The notes beneath the pieces were generated by a model, which had not been told where the DNA came from, ran no database searches, and saw nothing but the letters and a program-made list of their open reading frames with translations. The translations under genes and the position numbers were made by a program. A DNA stretch of 64,000 nucleotides. Source: CAYPNP01 sp964412195 (GTDB taxonomy: Bacteria > Acidobacteriota > JAAYUB01). This document shows, piece after piece, positions 33,458 through 42,320 of this stretch; position 1 is the first letter of the stretch, and each line of letters starts with the position of its first letter. The stretch covers positions 88,160 to 152,159 of the forward strand of contig CAYPNP010000011.1 of NCBI GenBank assembly GCA_964412195.1, written 5' to 3'.

Positions 33458-34246
33458 TCAATTCCGCGGCAGATCCTCCGCCTCGATGCCGGCGCGCGTC
33501 CCGGGCCGGCCGTCCAACAACGCCAGAATCTCGGCGTACCCCAGGCGCCCGGCAAGACCGGCGGCCGTTTCGCCCCGGTCGTCCCGGGCGGACCGGTCGG
33601 CGCCGCGCTCCAGCAGCCAGCGGACGGCTTCCGTCCGCCCGTTGCCGCACGCCACCATCAGCGGGGTGGCGCCGCCCTCCATCCTGGCCTCGACGCGGGC
33701 GCCCCGCTCCACCAGGAGCCCCGCCACTCCCAGGTAGCCTCCGCTGACCGCCGCCATGAGCGCCGTCCAGCCGATGTCCGAGGCTGCGTTCGGGTCCGCG
33801 CCCCGCTCCAGGAGCGCTTCCACCGCGGCCCGGTGCCCGCCGACCGCGGCGTACATCAGCGCCGTGTAGCCGTCCTTGCGGCGCCCGTCCGCCGAAGCCC
33901 CCCGGTCCAGCAGCCTCCGCACGACGCCCGCATGCCCCCGCCCGGCGGCGGCCATCAACGCTGTGACGCCGCCGGGACCGGTTGCATCGACGGCGGCTCC
34001 CGCGTCCAGCAGGCGCACGACGATCTCCTCCCCACCCAGCCAGGCGGCCAAGACCAGCGGGGTCAAGCCGTTGGCGGCGCGGACCTCCACGTCGGCCCCT
34101 TCTCGGAGCAGTCGCTCCACACATTCGGTCTGTCCTTTCCGCACCGCGTCGAACAGGTCGCTTTGGTCCTCCACCGTTTCACCGGCGGCCAACGTCCACG
34201 CAAATGCCGCCGCGAGCCATAGCCAACCGATCTGCTTCATGCTCAT
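33458..34246 (-). CDS. Secreted ankyrin-repeat protein
   Basis: The 262-residue protein has a signal peptide (to about residue 21) and then about seven ankyrin repeats, each with the G-TPL/TALM-AA core, for example NGLTPLVLAAWLGGEEIVVR and DGYTALMYAAVGGHRAAVEA. Ankyrin solenoids bind proteins; the export signal places this one in the periplasm or outside. GGAGG is seven bases before the ATG. It has the same strand as the transglutaminase-like gene downstream, with 122 bases between. Confidence 0.9.
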   Translation of the reverse strand: MSMKQIGWLWLAAAFAWTLAAGETVEDQSDLFDAVRKGQTECVERLLREGADVEVRAANGLTPLVLAAWLGGEEIVVRLLDAGAAVDATGPGGVTALMAAAGRGHAGVVRRLLDRGASADGRRKDGYTALMYAAVGGHRAAVEALLERGADPNAASDIGWTALMAAVSGGYLGVAGLLVERGARVEARMEGGATPLMVACGNGRTEAVRWLLERGADRSARDDRGETAAGLAGRLGYAEILALLDGRPGTRAGIEAEDLPRN

Positions 34247-34408
34247 GTCGACACCTCCCGTTCAAGTTGAATTTGCACCCAATCAAACGGAGACGGCGGT
34301 AAGTGTTCCGAAAAAAGTGGAGGGCAACGGCATTTTTTATCCTCGGGACCGGGAAGGAAACCGGTTGACAATCCCCTCACGGGAAGCGAGGATACAGGGG
34401 AGACCGGT

Positions 34409-35680
34409 TTGGGATCGCACCGAATGGCTTCCTGGCGGGACAACCTGCGTCGCCACCTCCTGGACGGACCTCTCCGAGCCCTGCACGCCCGGAATTTCCG
34501 CATTTTCTACATCGGCCAGGCTGTTTCCCTGGTCGGCACCTGGATGACCCGCGTGGCCATGGGCTGGCTCGTCTATCGCCTCACCGATTCTGCTTTTCTG
34601 CTGGGAGTAGTGGGATTCGCCGGTCAGATCCCCGCCTTCTTCCTGGCACCCATCGCCGGCTGGCTGGCGGACCGGCTGAGCAAGTGGCGGATCCTGGTGG
34701 TCACCCAGACGCTCGCGATGCTCCAGTCGTTCGCCCTGGCGGCGCTCACGCTGACCGGCGCCGTCCGCATCTGGCACCTGGTGGCACTGGCCGCCTTCCA
34801 GGGCTTCGTGGACGCATTCGACATGACCACCCGCCAGTCGTTCGTGGTGGAGATGGTGGACCGCCGGGAGGACCTGCCCAACGCCATCGCCCTCAATTCC
34901 ATGTCCTTCAACGCCGCCCGGATGATCGGGCCCTCGGTGGCCGGCATCCTGATCGGGGTGTGGAACGAGGGGGCCTGCTTCCTGATCGACGGCGTCAGCT
35001 ACCTGGCGGTGATCGTGTCGCTGTTCCGGATGTCCGTCCCGCCGTTCATCGCGGCCTCCGGCGCGCCTTCGCTGCGACGGGGCCTGGGCGAGGGCTTCCG
35101 GTACGCCTTCACGCACCCGACGATCCGGTCGGTGTTGCTCAGCATCGCCCTGCTGGGGACGGTGGGCATGTCCTACAGCGTGATCATGCCGGTGATCGCC
35201 CGGGACGTGCTCCACGGCGAGGCGCACACCTTGGGGTTCCTGCTGTCGTCCGTCGGCGTGGGCGCCCTGGCCGGCGGAGTCTACCTGGCCTCCACGCGGT
35301 CCGTCAGCGGCCTGGGCGCGCGGATCAGCGTCGCCGCCCTCGCCGGCGGGTTCTGGCTGGCGGGCTTGGGGCTCTCCCGGACCATGTGGCTGTCCATGGC
35401 CCTGATGTTCCTGATTGGCCTCAGCTTCATGGTCCAGATGGCCTCCGGCAACACCTTCATCCAGACGACCGTCACCGACGACAAGCGCGGCCGGGTGATG
35501 AGCCTGTACACTATGGCGTTCATGGGCTCGGCCCCGCTGGGCAGCCTGCTCACCGGCCAGGTGACGCAGCGCTTCGGTGCTCCCGCCACCTGCCTGCTGG
35601 GCGGCGCGATCTACCTGGCCTGTTCGCTGTTGCTGGCGCGGGAGTTCCGCCGCGGCCAATCACGGACCGGTGACGGATGA
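34409..35680 (+). CDS. MFS transporter, EntS-like (MFS_3)
   Basis: The 423-residue protein has about twelve hydrophobic helices and MFS loops such as GWLADRLSKWRIL and DDKRGRVMSLYTMAFMG. MFS_3 members export siderophores or drugs; the cargo here is unknown. The TTG at 34409 is preferred because GGGGAG lies six bases upstream; the next ATG (34424) has no ribosome site. The last residues RTGDG and the TGA stop fall in a GGTGACGGATGACGGG word repeat, so the repeat defines the C-terminus. Confidence 0.88.
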   Translation: MGSHRMASWRDNLRRHLLDGPLRALHARNFRIFYIGQAVSLVGTWMTRVAMGWLVYRLTDSAFLLGVVGFAGQIPAFFLAPIAGWLADRLSKWRILVVTQTLAMLQSFALAALTLTGAVRIWHLVALAAFQGFVDAFDMTTRQSFVVEMVDRREDLPNAIALNSMSFNAARMIGPSVAGILIGVWNEGACFLIDGVSYLAVIVSLFRMSVPPFIAASGAPSLRRGLGEGFRYAFTHPTIRSVLLSIALLGTVGMSYSVIMPVIARDVLHGEAHTLGFLLSSVGVGALAGGVYLASTRSVSGLGARISVAALAGGFWLAGLGLSRTMWLSMALMFLIGLSFMVQMASGNTFIQTTVTDDKRGRVMSLYTMAFMGSAPLGSLLTGQVTQRFGAPATCLLGGAIYLACSLLLAREFRRGQSRTGDG

Positions 35681-35764
35681 CGGGTGACCGGTGACGGTCG
35701 ATGGTGACGGGGGATAGAAGTTAGATCGCATTCACCGGTCTTCGGTCACCGATCATCCGTCAGA
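35655..35764. repeat. Word-repeat palindrome, GGTGACC family, overlapping the MFS stop
   Basis: GGTGACGGATGACGGGTGAC on the left is answered by ACCGGTCTTCGGTCACCGAT and CATCCGTC on the right. It supplies the MFS stop codon and ends just before the fmt promoter. Confidence 0.88.
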
Positions 35765-35770
35765 TTCCCA

Positions 35771-35800
35771 TTGTCCCGGCCGGCGGCAGGTGGCTATAAT
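35771..35800 (+). promoter_or_regulatory. Promoter of fmt-rsmB
   Basis: TTGTCC (35771-35776) and a perfect TATAAT (35795-35800) are 18 bases apart. AGGAGG follows at 35812-35817, ten bases before the fmt ATG. Confidence 0.65.
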
Positions 35801-35826
35801 GCCTCCTCATCAGGAGGAGTCGAGCG

Positions 35827-36768
35827 ATGCGGATCGTTTTCATGGGCACCCCCGAGTTCGCCGTGCCGTCCCTGGCCGCCCTGGTGGACGCCGGGGAAGA
35901 GGTGGCGGCCGTCGTCACCCAGCCCGACCGGCCGGCGGGCCGCGAGCTGCACCTGACCCCACCGCCGGTGAAGGTCTGGGCCGCCCCCCGGGGCCTGCCC
36001 GTGCTCCAGCCGGCGACGCTCAAGGACCCGGCGGCCCGGGAGGCGATCCTCGGCCTGAAACCCGACCTGCTGGTGGTGGCCGCCTACGGCCACCTCCTCC
36101 CCTCCGTCCTGCTCGACACCCCGCCGCTCGGCGCCCTCAACGTCCACGCCTCTCTCCTGCCGAAGTATCGCGGCGCCGCGCCGATCCACTGGGCCATCAT
36201 GCTGGGCGAAAAGGAGACCGGCATCTCCGTCATCCGGCTGGCCCGGGAGCTGGACGCGGGCGACATCCTGTTGCAGTCCCACGAGCCGATCTGGCCCGAC
36301 GACACGGCCGGCAGCCTGCACGATCGGCTGATGCGCCGGGGGGCGCGCTGCCTGCTCGAGGCGGTGGGCCTCCTGAAGGAGGGCCGGGCCGCGTGGACCC
36401 GCCAGGACCCCGCGCGGGTCACTTTCGCCCCGGCCCTGAGCCGCGACCAGGCACGATTGGACTGGGCCCGCCCGGCCCCCGTCTGCCACGATTTCATCCG
36501 CGGGCTGAGCCCCTGGCCGGTGGCGTTCACTGCCTTCCGCGGCCAGCCCTGCAAGATCTGGCGCTCTACGCCTCCGCGGGGGGAGCCGGGACCCGGCTAT
36601 GCCCTCCAGCCGGGCCGCATGCTCGCCACCGCCAGCGCCCTTAGGGTCCAATGCGGAGACGGCGGCTGGCTGGACCTCCTGGAGCTGCAGGTCCCCGGAC
36701 GGCGGGTGATCTCCGGCGCCGAGTTCGCCCACGGCTTCCACATCCTGGAAGGGGACCGGTTTGAGTAA
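35827..36768 (+). CDS. fmt: Methionyl-tRNA formyltransferase
   Basis: The 313-residue protein formylates initiator Met-tRNA using 10-formyltetrahydrofolate. Seen are MRIVFMGTPEFAVPSL at the N-terminus, the formyl-folate motif SLLPKYRGAAPIHWAI with the Asn-His-Asp catalytic set around ALNVHAS and ELDAGDILLQ, and a C-terminal OB-like domain. It overlaps rsmB by eight bases, a common arrangement (def is absent here). Confidence 0.96.
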   Translation: MRIVFMGTPEFAVPSLAALVDAGEEVAAVVTQPDRPAGRELHLTPPPVKVWAAPRGLPVLQPATLKDPAAREAILGLKPDLLVVAAYGHLLPSVLLDTPPLGALNVHASLLPKYRGAAPIHWAIMLGEKETGISVIRLARELDAGDILLQSHEPIWPDDTAGSLHDRLMRRGARCLLEAVGLLKEGRAAWTRQDPARVTFAPALSRDQARLDWARPAPVCHDFIRGLSPWPVAFTAFRGQPCKIWRSTPPRGEPGPGYALQPGRMLATASALRVQCGDGGWLDLLELQVPGRRVISGAEFAHGFHILEGDRFE

Positions 36769-38104
36769 GCCGCGCCGTCCCAATGCCCGGTCGCTGGCGG
36801 CCCGTTTCCTGGATGAGATCTTCCGCAAGGGAAGAATCCCCGAGCAGCTCGGCCAGGAGGACGACTTCCGCGCCTTGAGTCCGGGCGACCGGGCGCTCTG
36901 CCACGAGCTGGTGCTCGGCAGCCTGCGCCACTTGTCCCTGCTGGACGCCGTCCTCGGCCGGTTCTGCCGCCGGCCGATCCGCCACCTGGACCCGCGCCTG
37001 CAGCAGGTCCTCCGCGTGGCCGCCTACCAGCTGCTGCGGCTGGAGCGCGTGCCAGGCTACGCGGCCGTCAACGAGGCCGTGGCCGAAGCCCGGGCCGGCG
37101 GCTTCGACCGGCAGGCCGGCTTCGTCAACGCCGTGCTGCGGCAGGTGGCCGACATCCACGATCCGGCGGGATTTCTGCAACTGGATGCGGATTCCGCCGG
37201 GAGCCTGGCCACCCTGAACTCCCACCCGCTGTTCCTGGTCGAGCGATGGTTGGAGCAGCATCCCGCCGCCGCCGTGCGGGCCTGGCTGGAGCGGTCCGGA
37301 CGGCCGCCGGCCCACTTCCTGACCGTGAACACCAGGAAAACGACCTTGGAGGAATTTCTGGCCGCGTGCCGGGAACGCGGAGCCGAGGCCGCCCCGGCCG
37401 GCCCGGGCCTGCCGGTGGCGGAGGTGCCGGGTTCGCTGCTGCCGCTGGAGCCCCTCCTGTCCGGCGGGCTCGCCTTCCCGCAGGACCTGTGGTCCCATGC
37501 CGTGACCGCCCTGGTCCCGGACGCCGGCTACCGCCGGATCCTGGACCTCTGCGCCGCGCCCGGCGGCAAGACCTTCGCCCTGGCCCTGCGTTTCCCGGCG
37601 GCAGAGCTGTGCGCCATGGACGTCAGCCCGGTCCGCCTGCGGATCATGGCCGAACGGGCCGCGGTGCTGGGCCTGGACCGGATCGCGCTGCTGGCCGGCG
37701 ACGCCGCCGATCCGCCGCTGCCGGCGGGCGGTTGGGACCTGGTCCTGGTGGACGCCCCCTGCTCCGGCACCGGGACGCTGCAGCGCAACCCGGACCTGCG
37801 CTGGCGGCTCGTGCCCGAGGAATTCCTCCGGCAGGCCCACCGCCAGCGCCGCATCCTGGCTGCCGCCGCCGAGCGGGTCGCCCCCGGCGGCCGGCTGGTC
37901 TACTCCACCTGTTCGGCCGAGCCGGAGGAGAACCAGGCGGTGGTGGAAGGTTTCCTGGCCGGCCCCACCGGCTCCGGTTTCGCCGTCGAACCGGTGGACG
38001 ACCGCTGGGCGGACTTCCGCACGCCCGAGGGATACTTCCAGACTTTCCCCCGCGCCGACCGGGGCGAGGGCTTCTTCGCCGCCCTCCTCAAACGTCGAGA
38101 CTAA
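36761..38104 (+). CDS. rsmB: 16S rRNA (cytosine-967-C5)-methyltransferase RsmB
   Basis: The 447-residue protein has an N-terminal NusB-like RNA-binding domain (residues 1-140, with RALCHELVLGSLRH and NEAVAEARAGG) and a SAM-dependent m5C methyltransferase domain: DLCAAPGGKTFALAL, the cysteine motif VDAPCSGTGTL and the catalytic YSTCSAEPEENQ. It starts with TTG inside the end of fmt, with AAGGGGA upstream, so translation is coupled. Its TAA stop is followed three bases later by the CACAAAG palindrome. Confidence 0.95.
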   Translation: MSKPRRPNARSLAARFLDEIFRKGRIPEQLGQEDDFRALSPGDRALCHELVLGSLRHLSLLDAVLGRFCRRPIRHLDPRLQQVLRVAAYQLLRLERVPGYAAVNEAVAEARAGGFDRQAGFVNAVLRQVADIHDPAGFLQLDADSAGSLATLNSHPLFLVERWLEQHPAAAVRAWLERSGRPPAHFLTVNTRKTTLEEFLAACRERGAEAAPAGPGLPVAEVPGSLLPLEPLLSGGLAFPQDLWSHAVTALVPDAGYRRILDLCAAPGGKTFALALRFPAAELCAMDVSPVRLRIMAERAAVLGLDRIALLAGDAADPPLPAGGWDLVLVDAPCSGTGTLQRNPDLRWRLVPEEFLRQAHRQRRILAAAAERVAPGGRLVYSTCSAEPEENQAVVEGFLAGPTGSGFAVEPVDDRWADFRTPEGYFQTFPRADRGEGFFAALLKRRD

Positions 38105-38205
38105 ATCACTCACCACAAAGCCACAAAGGGCACAAAGAAAATCTTTCTGATTGGTATTCCATCAATAATGTTCTTCGTGTCCTTTGTGCCTTTGTGGTGA
38201 AATCA
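38105..38205. repeat. Word-repeat palindrome, CACAAAG family, between convergent genes
   Basis: CACCACAAAGCCACAAAGGG and CACAAAGAAAATC on the left are mirrored by TGTCCTTTGTGCCTTTGTGG on the right. It is the whole interval between the rsmB stop and the stop of the radical SAM gene and could fold as a shared 3' hairpin on both transcripts. Confidence 0.9.
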
Positions 38206-40074
38206 GTTGGAGGGGAAATGACGGAGGAAGGTGCGGTTGATCTCCACTTCCTCTTCCACCCGGCGGCGGTAGGCCTCGGACAGGTCGTTTCCGCCGGCCA
38301 GGTAGGCCCGGCCGGAGCGCGGGTGGCCGTACAGGGCTTCTGCCAGCCGGTCGAATTCGCCCGGCTCCTCCGGTAACTCGAAGAGGAGGTCCAGCTCCTC
38401 GGGAAGCAGCGGCAGCCAGCGCCGCCAGACGGCGGCGGGCACCCGCTGGAACAGGCGCACGGAGAACTCCCGGACCGGGTCGTCGCGATAGAGGTGCAGC
38501 CGGGTCCAGTAGTGCTCCCGGCCACGGAAGGCCGCGCGAATCGCCCGGCCGGCCTCCTCCGGCATCGGCCCCGGACCGCTGACCACCAACCGGGCCAGGC
38601 CGAAAGGACATTTCCGGCGGTAAGCCTGCCCCGCTCTCTCAAGGCTCGACAGGCCGCCCCCCCAGTCGCCGACCTCCACCTCGAGCGTCACCGCCCACGC
38701 CAACCGATCGGCCACGGCGAGCAGCCTGTCCGGCGCGTCGGGATCCGAGGCGTCCAGGGCCAGTCGGGTCAGGAACGGCGACACGGCGTCCCCCTCCCCG
38801 TACGGGGCGATGTCGACGTAGTGATCGCGGCCCAGGACCTCCTCCACTTCGTAGACGCCCTGCAGCAGCCGGGCCTCGTCCCAGCCCCCGCCGGAGCGGA
38901 GGAAGTACGGCGGCCGGTCCTGGAAATCCCACCCCTCGGCGAGGGCCCGGTCGCGCAGCGCCGTGCCCGGCAGGAGGCTCAGAAGGAAGACCGCCGCCTC
39001 GCCGTCCAGGCCGTGGCGCTCCAGCCAGCGCAGGGTCCGGGAGAATCCCGTCAGGTCGTCCCCGGGCAGGCCGAGGATCACCCCCGCCTCCACCACCACA
39101 CCGGCTTCCCGCAGGGCGGCCGCGCCCCGGGCGAAAGCGGCCCGGTCCAGCCGGCGGCCCACCCCGGCGCAGACCGGGCGGTGAATGGACTGCAGGCCGG
39201 CCTCCACGGAGGCGAAGCCGGCCCGGGCGAATCCGGCCGCCTTCAGGACGTCGATGCCCTCGAGCCGCGTTTCGGTGTGCAGCGGGATCCCGGCGGCGTT
39301 CCACCGGGCGAGATCCTCCAGGCGGGACTCCAGACGGCGCGGGACGTTGAAGGTGGGGTCGAGCAGGTACGCGTCGCGCACCCCCGCCGCGCCGGCCCAG
39401 CGGAAGAAGGCGGCCAGCGACTCGTCCGCGTGGCGGCGCACGCCGGCGGCGTTCTTGGAGTAGAAACAGTAGTGGCAGCCGTAGGGGCAGCCGCGAGTGA
39501 CCTCCAGCAGGCAGTTTCCGCCAGGGCCGGGCGGGAGGAGGCCGGTGGAGTACGGGTCGCGCAGCCGGGACAGGTCCGCCAGCGGCGGAGCCTCGATCCG
39601 CGGCGGCCGGTCCCCGCCGCCGTCCAGCGCCGCCAGGGCCGGCGGCAAGCCGGTCTCGCCTTCCCCGATCACGAACGCGTCGACGGCGTCGTCTTCCAGC
39701 CAGGGGCAGCCGGCCGTGATCTCCGGGCCTCCGGTGATCACGAGCGTGCGCGGTCGGCGGGCCTTGACCTCCCGGGCCAGCGCCAGGGAGCGCTCCACGT
39801 TCCACATGGCGCAGGTGAGGCACAGGATGTCGGGATTCCGCTCCAGCACGGCGGCCTGCAGCGCCGCGTCGCCGGCCCAGGCGGCCGTCGCCGGGTCCAG
39901 GATCTCGGCATCGATCCCCGGCAGCAGGCCCTGGTCCCGGCACCAGCCCAGCACGTAGCCGGCCGCGACCGGCAGGTTGCTGTCGGCGTAGCCCTGGTCG
40001 GGGTCGGGCACGCCCAGTTGGACCCACAACATCCGGCGGGGAGAAGGTTGGCCAAGGGACCTGGATCTGGTCAC
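38203..40074 (-). CDS. B12-binding-domain radical SAM protein
   Basis: The 623-residue protein has an N-terminal Rossmann-like cobalamin-binding-type domain (PDILCLTCAMWNVERSLALA, LVITGGPEITAG, FVIGEGE) without the DxHxxG histidine, then a radical SAM core with RGCPYGCHYCFYS (Cys196, Cys200, Cys203) and EAGVILGLPGDDLTGF. A C-terminal region of about 250 residues is unrecognised. These enzymes perform methylations and other radical reactions; no substrate is evident. A GTG start at 40074 follows the ferritin-like gene after two bases; an ATG at 40032 is possible. The stop is flush with the CACAAAG palindrome. Confidence 0.87.
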   Translation of the reverse strand: MTRSRSLGQPSPRRMLWVQLGVPDPDQGYADSNLPVAAGYVLGWCRDQGLLPGIDAEILDPATAAWAGDAALQAAVLERNPDILCLTCAMWNVERSLALAREVKARRPRTLVITGGPEITAGCPWLEDDAVDAFVIGEGETGLPPALAALDGGGDRPPRIEAPPLADLSRLRDPYSTGLLPPGPGGNCLLEVTRGCPYGCHYCFYSKNAAGVRRHADESLAAFFRWAGAAGVRDAYLLDPTFNVPRRLESRLEDLARWNAAGIPLHTETRLEGIDVLKAAGFARAGFASVEAGLQSIHRPVCAGVGRRLDRAAFARGAAALREAGVVVEAGVILGLPGDDLTGFSRTLRWLERHGLDGEAAVFLLSLLPGTALRDRALAEGWDFQDRPPYFLRSGGGWDEARLLQGVYEVEEVLGRDHYVDIAPYGEGDAVSPFLTRLALDASDPDAPDRLLAVADRLAWAVTLEVEVGDWGGGLSSLERAGQAYRRKCPFGLARLVVSGPGPMPEEAGRAIRAAFRGREHYWTRLHLYRDDPVREFSVRLFQRVPAAVWRRWLPLLPEELDLLFELPEEPGEFDRLAEALYGHPRSGRAYLAGGNDLSEAYRRRVEEEVEINRTFLRHFPSN

Positions 40075-40076
40075 AA

Positions 40077-40550
40077 TCAGCGGCCCGCGGGCAGGAAGAT
40101 GCCCCGCCCGGCGGCAAAAGAACGCAGCCGGGCGAGGTGCTCGTCGTCATCGGAAGCCAGCCGCTCGAACAGGCGCCGGAGCCCGCCGCCGGCGGACCGG
40201 GCCCGCACGTGCCGCTCGGCCAGCGAGTGTTCGATACCGTACGCCAGGGCCAGCGCGCCCTCCAGCGAGACCTCGATCTCGTCGGCGCGCCGGCGCAGGC
40301 GGTCGAGGTGCCGGAGCGACAGCTCCACCTGGTGCCGGTCGTCCGGTTCCGTTCCCGCCTCTTCCGGCAGGAGTTCGTCATCCGGAAACGCGCGCAGATA
40401 GGCCGCGTGGACGGTCTCTTCCCGAGCGAGGTTCCGCCAGAACTCGGCCACGGAGGCGCTGCCGGCGAAGCGCGCGCTGAACAGCCCGTACAGGCCGCCG
40501 ACGGCCTCCTCGAGCTGCGCCAGTCGTTCCAGGTCCTCGTCGCGGATCAT
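40077..40550 (-). CDS. Ferritin-like (rubrerythrin-type) small protein
   Basis: The 157-residue helical product carries carboxylate/histidine pairs of a diiron four-helix bundle: LEEAVGGLYGLFSARFAG, AREETVHAAYL, GIEHSLAERHVRA and ASDDDEHLARL. It precedes the radical SAM gene by two bases on the same strand, so the two are cotranscribed. The partner could supply iron handling or oxygen protection to the radical SAM enzyme, which is inference. Confidence 0.72.
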   Translation of the reverse strand: MIRDEDLERLAQLEEAVGGLYGLFSARFAGSASVAEFWRNLAREETVHAAYLRAFPDDELLPEEAGTEPDDRHQVELSLRHLDRLRRRADEIEVSLEGALALAYGIEHSLAERHVRARSAGGGLRRLFERLASDDDEHLARLRSFAAGRGIFLPAGR

Positions 40551-40570
40551 TGGGCCTCCTCGCGCCCATT

Positions 40571-40786
40571 GTACCTCAATTGCGAATTGCGAATTGTCCC
40601 GATTGCGGATTGCGGATTGCGGATTGAAACCTTTTTCGTGTGGTTCGTGTTCGAGGTTCTGATTTCGGATTGCGGATCCCGGATTGGAACCCCTTTCCCG
40701 AGATCCTGAGTTCCATATTGATTACAGATTGCAGATCGGGATCCTGAAGATTCTTTGTGTTCTTTGTGCCTTTGTGGTGAGCGGTC
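40571..40786. repeat. Composite word-repeat tract (GCGGATT, TTCGTG and CTTTGTG words)
   Basis: AATTGCGAATTGCGAATTG, then ATTGCGGATTGCGGATT, TTTCGTGTGGTTCGTGTTCG, GCGGATCCCGGATTGG, and at the far end TTTGTGTTCTTTGTGCC. The gap between the ferritin-like start and the lipoprotein stop is almost entirely such words. Confidence 0.85.
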
Positions 40787-40793
40787 GGGCCGC

Positions 40794-41336
40794 TTACTGG
40801 GCGGTGAGGCGCTGGTCGAGCTGTGAGGCCAGGAGGTAGGCTTCCTTCAGCCAGCGCTCCCCGTGGGCGTCGGCGACGATGCGGGCCAGGAACGGTCCCC
40901 GACGGAACACCACGCGGTCCGGCGTGCACCGGTTGGCGTTGCCCAGCAGGGGGCAGATGGACTTGCCGGCCTCGTCCTTCTCAAAGACGGCCTTGGCGTC
41001 GTCCGGCGAGGGGAAGAGCAAGACCGTCACCGTGAAGGTCTTGCCCGGCAGGTCGAAGAACTCGTACTGGCCCTGCGTGGCCTGGATGCAACCCCGGTGC
41101 AGCCACGGTTCGGCGATGGAGGCCATGGCGTCCCGCAATTCATGCCGGCCGTAGCTCTGGGCGGGCGTGATCACCCGGAGGGGGAAGTCGGATTCCAGGT
41201 CCTGCATCGCCTTCTCCGCCTGGTGCCGGTCGACGGCCTGCTCCCGGTGCGGACGCCCGCGGTCCGGCCCCGTGCAGGCTGCCAGCACGGCCAGGACGGA
41301 TACCAGGCACAGCGCGCCAACGGACCGGATCCTCAC
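40794..41336 (-). CDS. Putative lipoprotein of unknown function
   Basis: The 180-residue product begins with a lipoprotein signal peptide ending in LAAC (Cys21). The mature part contains FFDLPGKTFTVTVLLFPSPD and GKSICPLLGNANRCTPDRVV, with two cysteines that could pair. No known domain is recognised. AGGAGG lies before the start. It is a single gene flanked by a repeat tract and a divergent NfeD-like gene. Confidence 0.72.
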   Translation of the reverse strand: MRIRSVGALCLVSVLAVLAACTGPDRGRPHREQAVDRHQAEKAMQDLESDFPLRVITPAQSYGRHELRDAMASIAEPWLHRGCIQATQGQYEFFDLPGKTFTVTVLLFPSPDDAKAVFEKDEAGKSICPLLGNANRCTPDRVVFRRGPFLARIVADAHGERWLKEAYLLASQLDQRLTAQ

Positions 41337-41441
41337 GTCGAAACCTCCTGAAATTGCCTCCCATCATTTTTACTGTCCCGCGGCGGGAATGTTTCAAAAA
41401 TCATGACCTCGCACGGCTCTCCGGCGCCGGCCAGAATTCTG

Positions 41442-41470
41442 TTGCATTTTAGAGCCCGTCTTCATAGGAT
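41442..41470 (+). promoter_or_regulatory. Putative promoter of the NfeD-flotillin pair
   Basis: TTGCAT and TAGGAT are 17 bases apart, about 79 bases before the NfeD-like start. Confidence 0.45.
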
Positions 41471-41548
41471 GAAACTGACTTTCCCGCTCACGGACCGCGC
41501 TGTTATGAATGGGCGCCGCGGCAAACATTCATCGCGGAGAAACAAACC

Positions 41549-42127
41549 ATGATCTTGGCAACGATCTACCTGATCTGCCTGCTCGTCGGGCTGATTTACG
41601 CCGTGATGGCCACCTTGCTGGGCGGCCTTCACCTCGGCGGCGAGGGACACGACTTCCACGCCGGCGGCCACGAAGGCGACGCCGGCGGGCACGGGAGCGA
41701 CGGGGGTGGCGGAGCCGAGCTGCATTTCTCGCCCATGTCCCCCATCGTCATCGCCACCTTCGTGACGGCCTTCGGCGCCATGGGGCTGATCGCCCTGTTC
41801 GCCCTGAAGATCGGGGCGCTGCTGAGCGCGGGCTTCGCCCTGGCGGTGGCCCTGGCGATCGCCGCGGCGGTCTTCGCGGCGTTCACCAAGATCTTCGCGG
41901 TGACCCAGAGTTCCAGCGAGGCGCACCAGTCCGAGCTGGTGGGCATCCAGGGCGAGGTGATCACCCCCATCGGCAAGGACGGCCTGGGCGAGGTCGCCTA
42001 CGTCCAGCGCGGCAGCCGCTATTCGGCGCCGGCCCGCTCCATGGACGGCCGGCCCGTCGCCCGCGGCACCCTGGTGCGGATCGTCCGGCTGGTGGGCAAC
42101 ACACTGATCGTGGACCCCGAGCGGTGA
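41549..42127 (+). CDS. NfeD-like membrane protein (short type, flotillin partner)
   Basis: The 192-residue protein has three hydrophobic helices (about residues 1-25, 65-85 and 86-110), a Gly/His-rich loop after the first (GGEGHDFHAGGHEGDAGGHG) and a C-terminal OB-fold domain (GIQGEVITPIGKDGLGEVAY to VRLVGNTLIVD). This is the NfeD1b/YuaF layout, usually encoded next to a flotillin as here. The pair organises membrane microdomains. The His-rich loop might bind metal. Confidence 0.85.
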   Translation: MILATIYLICLLVGLIYAVMATLLGGLHLGGEGHDFHAGGHEGDAGGHGSDGGGGAELHFSPMSPIVIATFVTAFGAMGLIALFALKIGALLSAGFALAVALAIAAAVFAAFTKIFAVTQSSSEAHQSELVGIQGEVITPIGKDGLGEVAYVQRGSRYSAPARSMDGRPVARGTLVRIVRLVGNTLIVDPER

Positions 42128-42144
42128 CCCGGCTGTCGAAAGCG

Positions 42145-42240
42145 GCTAGCGTATCGGGGTCGGTATCGGGATCGGGATCGATTCGTGGATCAAAGGCAGC
42201 CATCGATTGCGATACCGATCCCGATAGCGACCCCGACGGA
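42145..42240. repeat. Word-repeat palindrome, GTATCGG family
   Basis: GTATCGGGGTCGGTATCGGG on the left, GCGATACCGATCCCGATAGC on the right. It separates the NfeD-like gene from the flotillin gene within what should be one operon. Confidence 0.88.
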
Positions 42241-42320
42241 GAACATGAAGGAAGCTTCTTTCCATTTGAAATAGATAGCTAATTGTTTGAGCGGTTTCGG
42301 GTGTCGGGAGGCACCCCCTT

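Noticed and set aside
35802..35817. CCTCCT-CATC-AGGAGG hairpin hiding the fmt ribosome site
   Set aside because: Initiation predicted from the TATAAT at 35795-35800 would begin within the left arm, so the hairpin probably is not transcribed whole.
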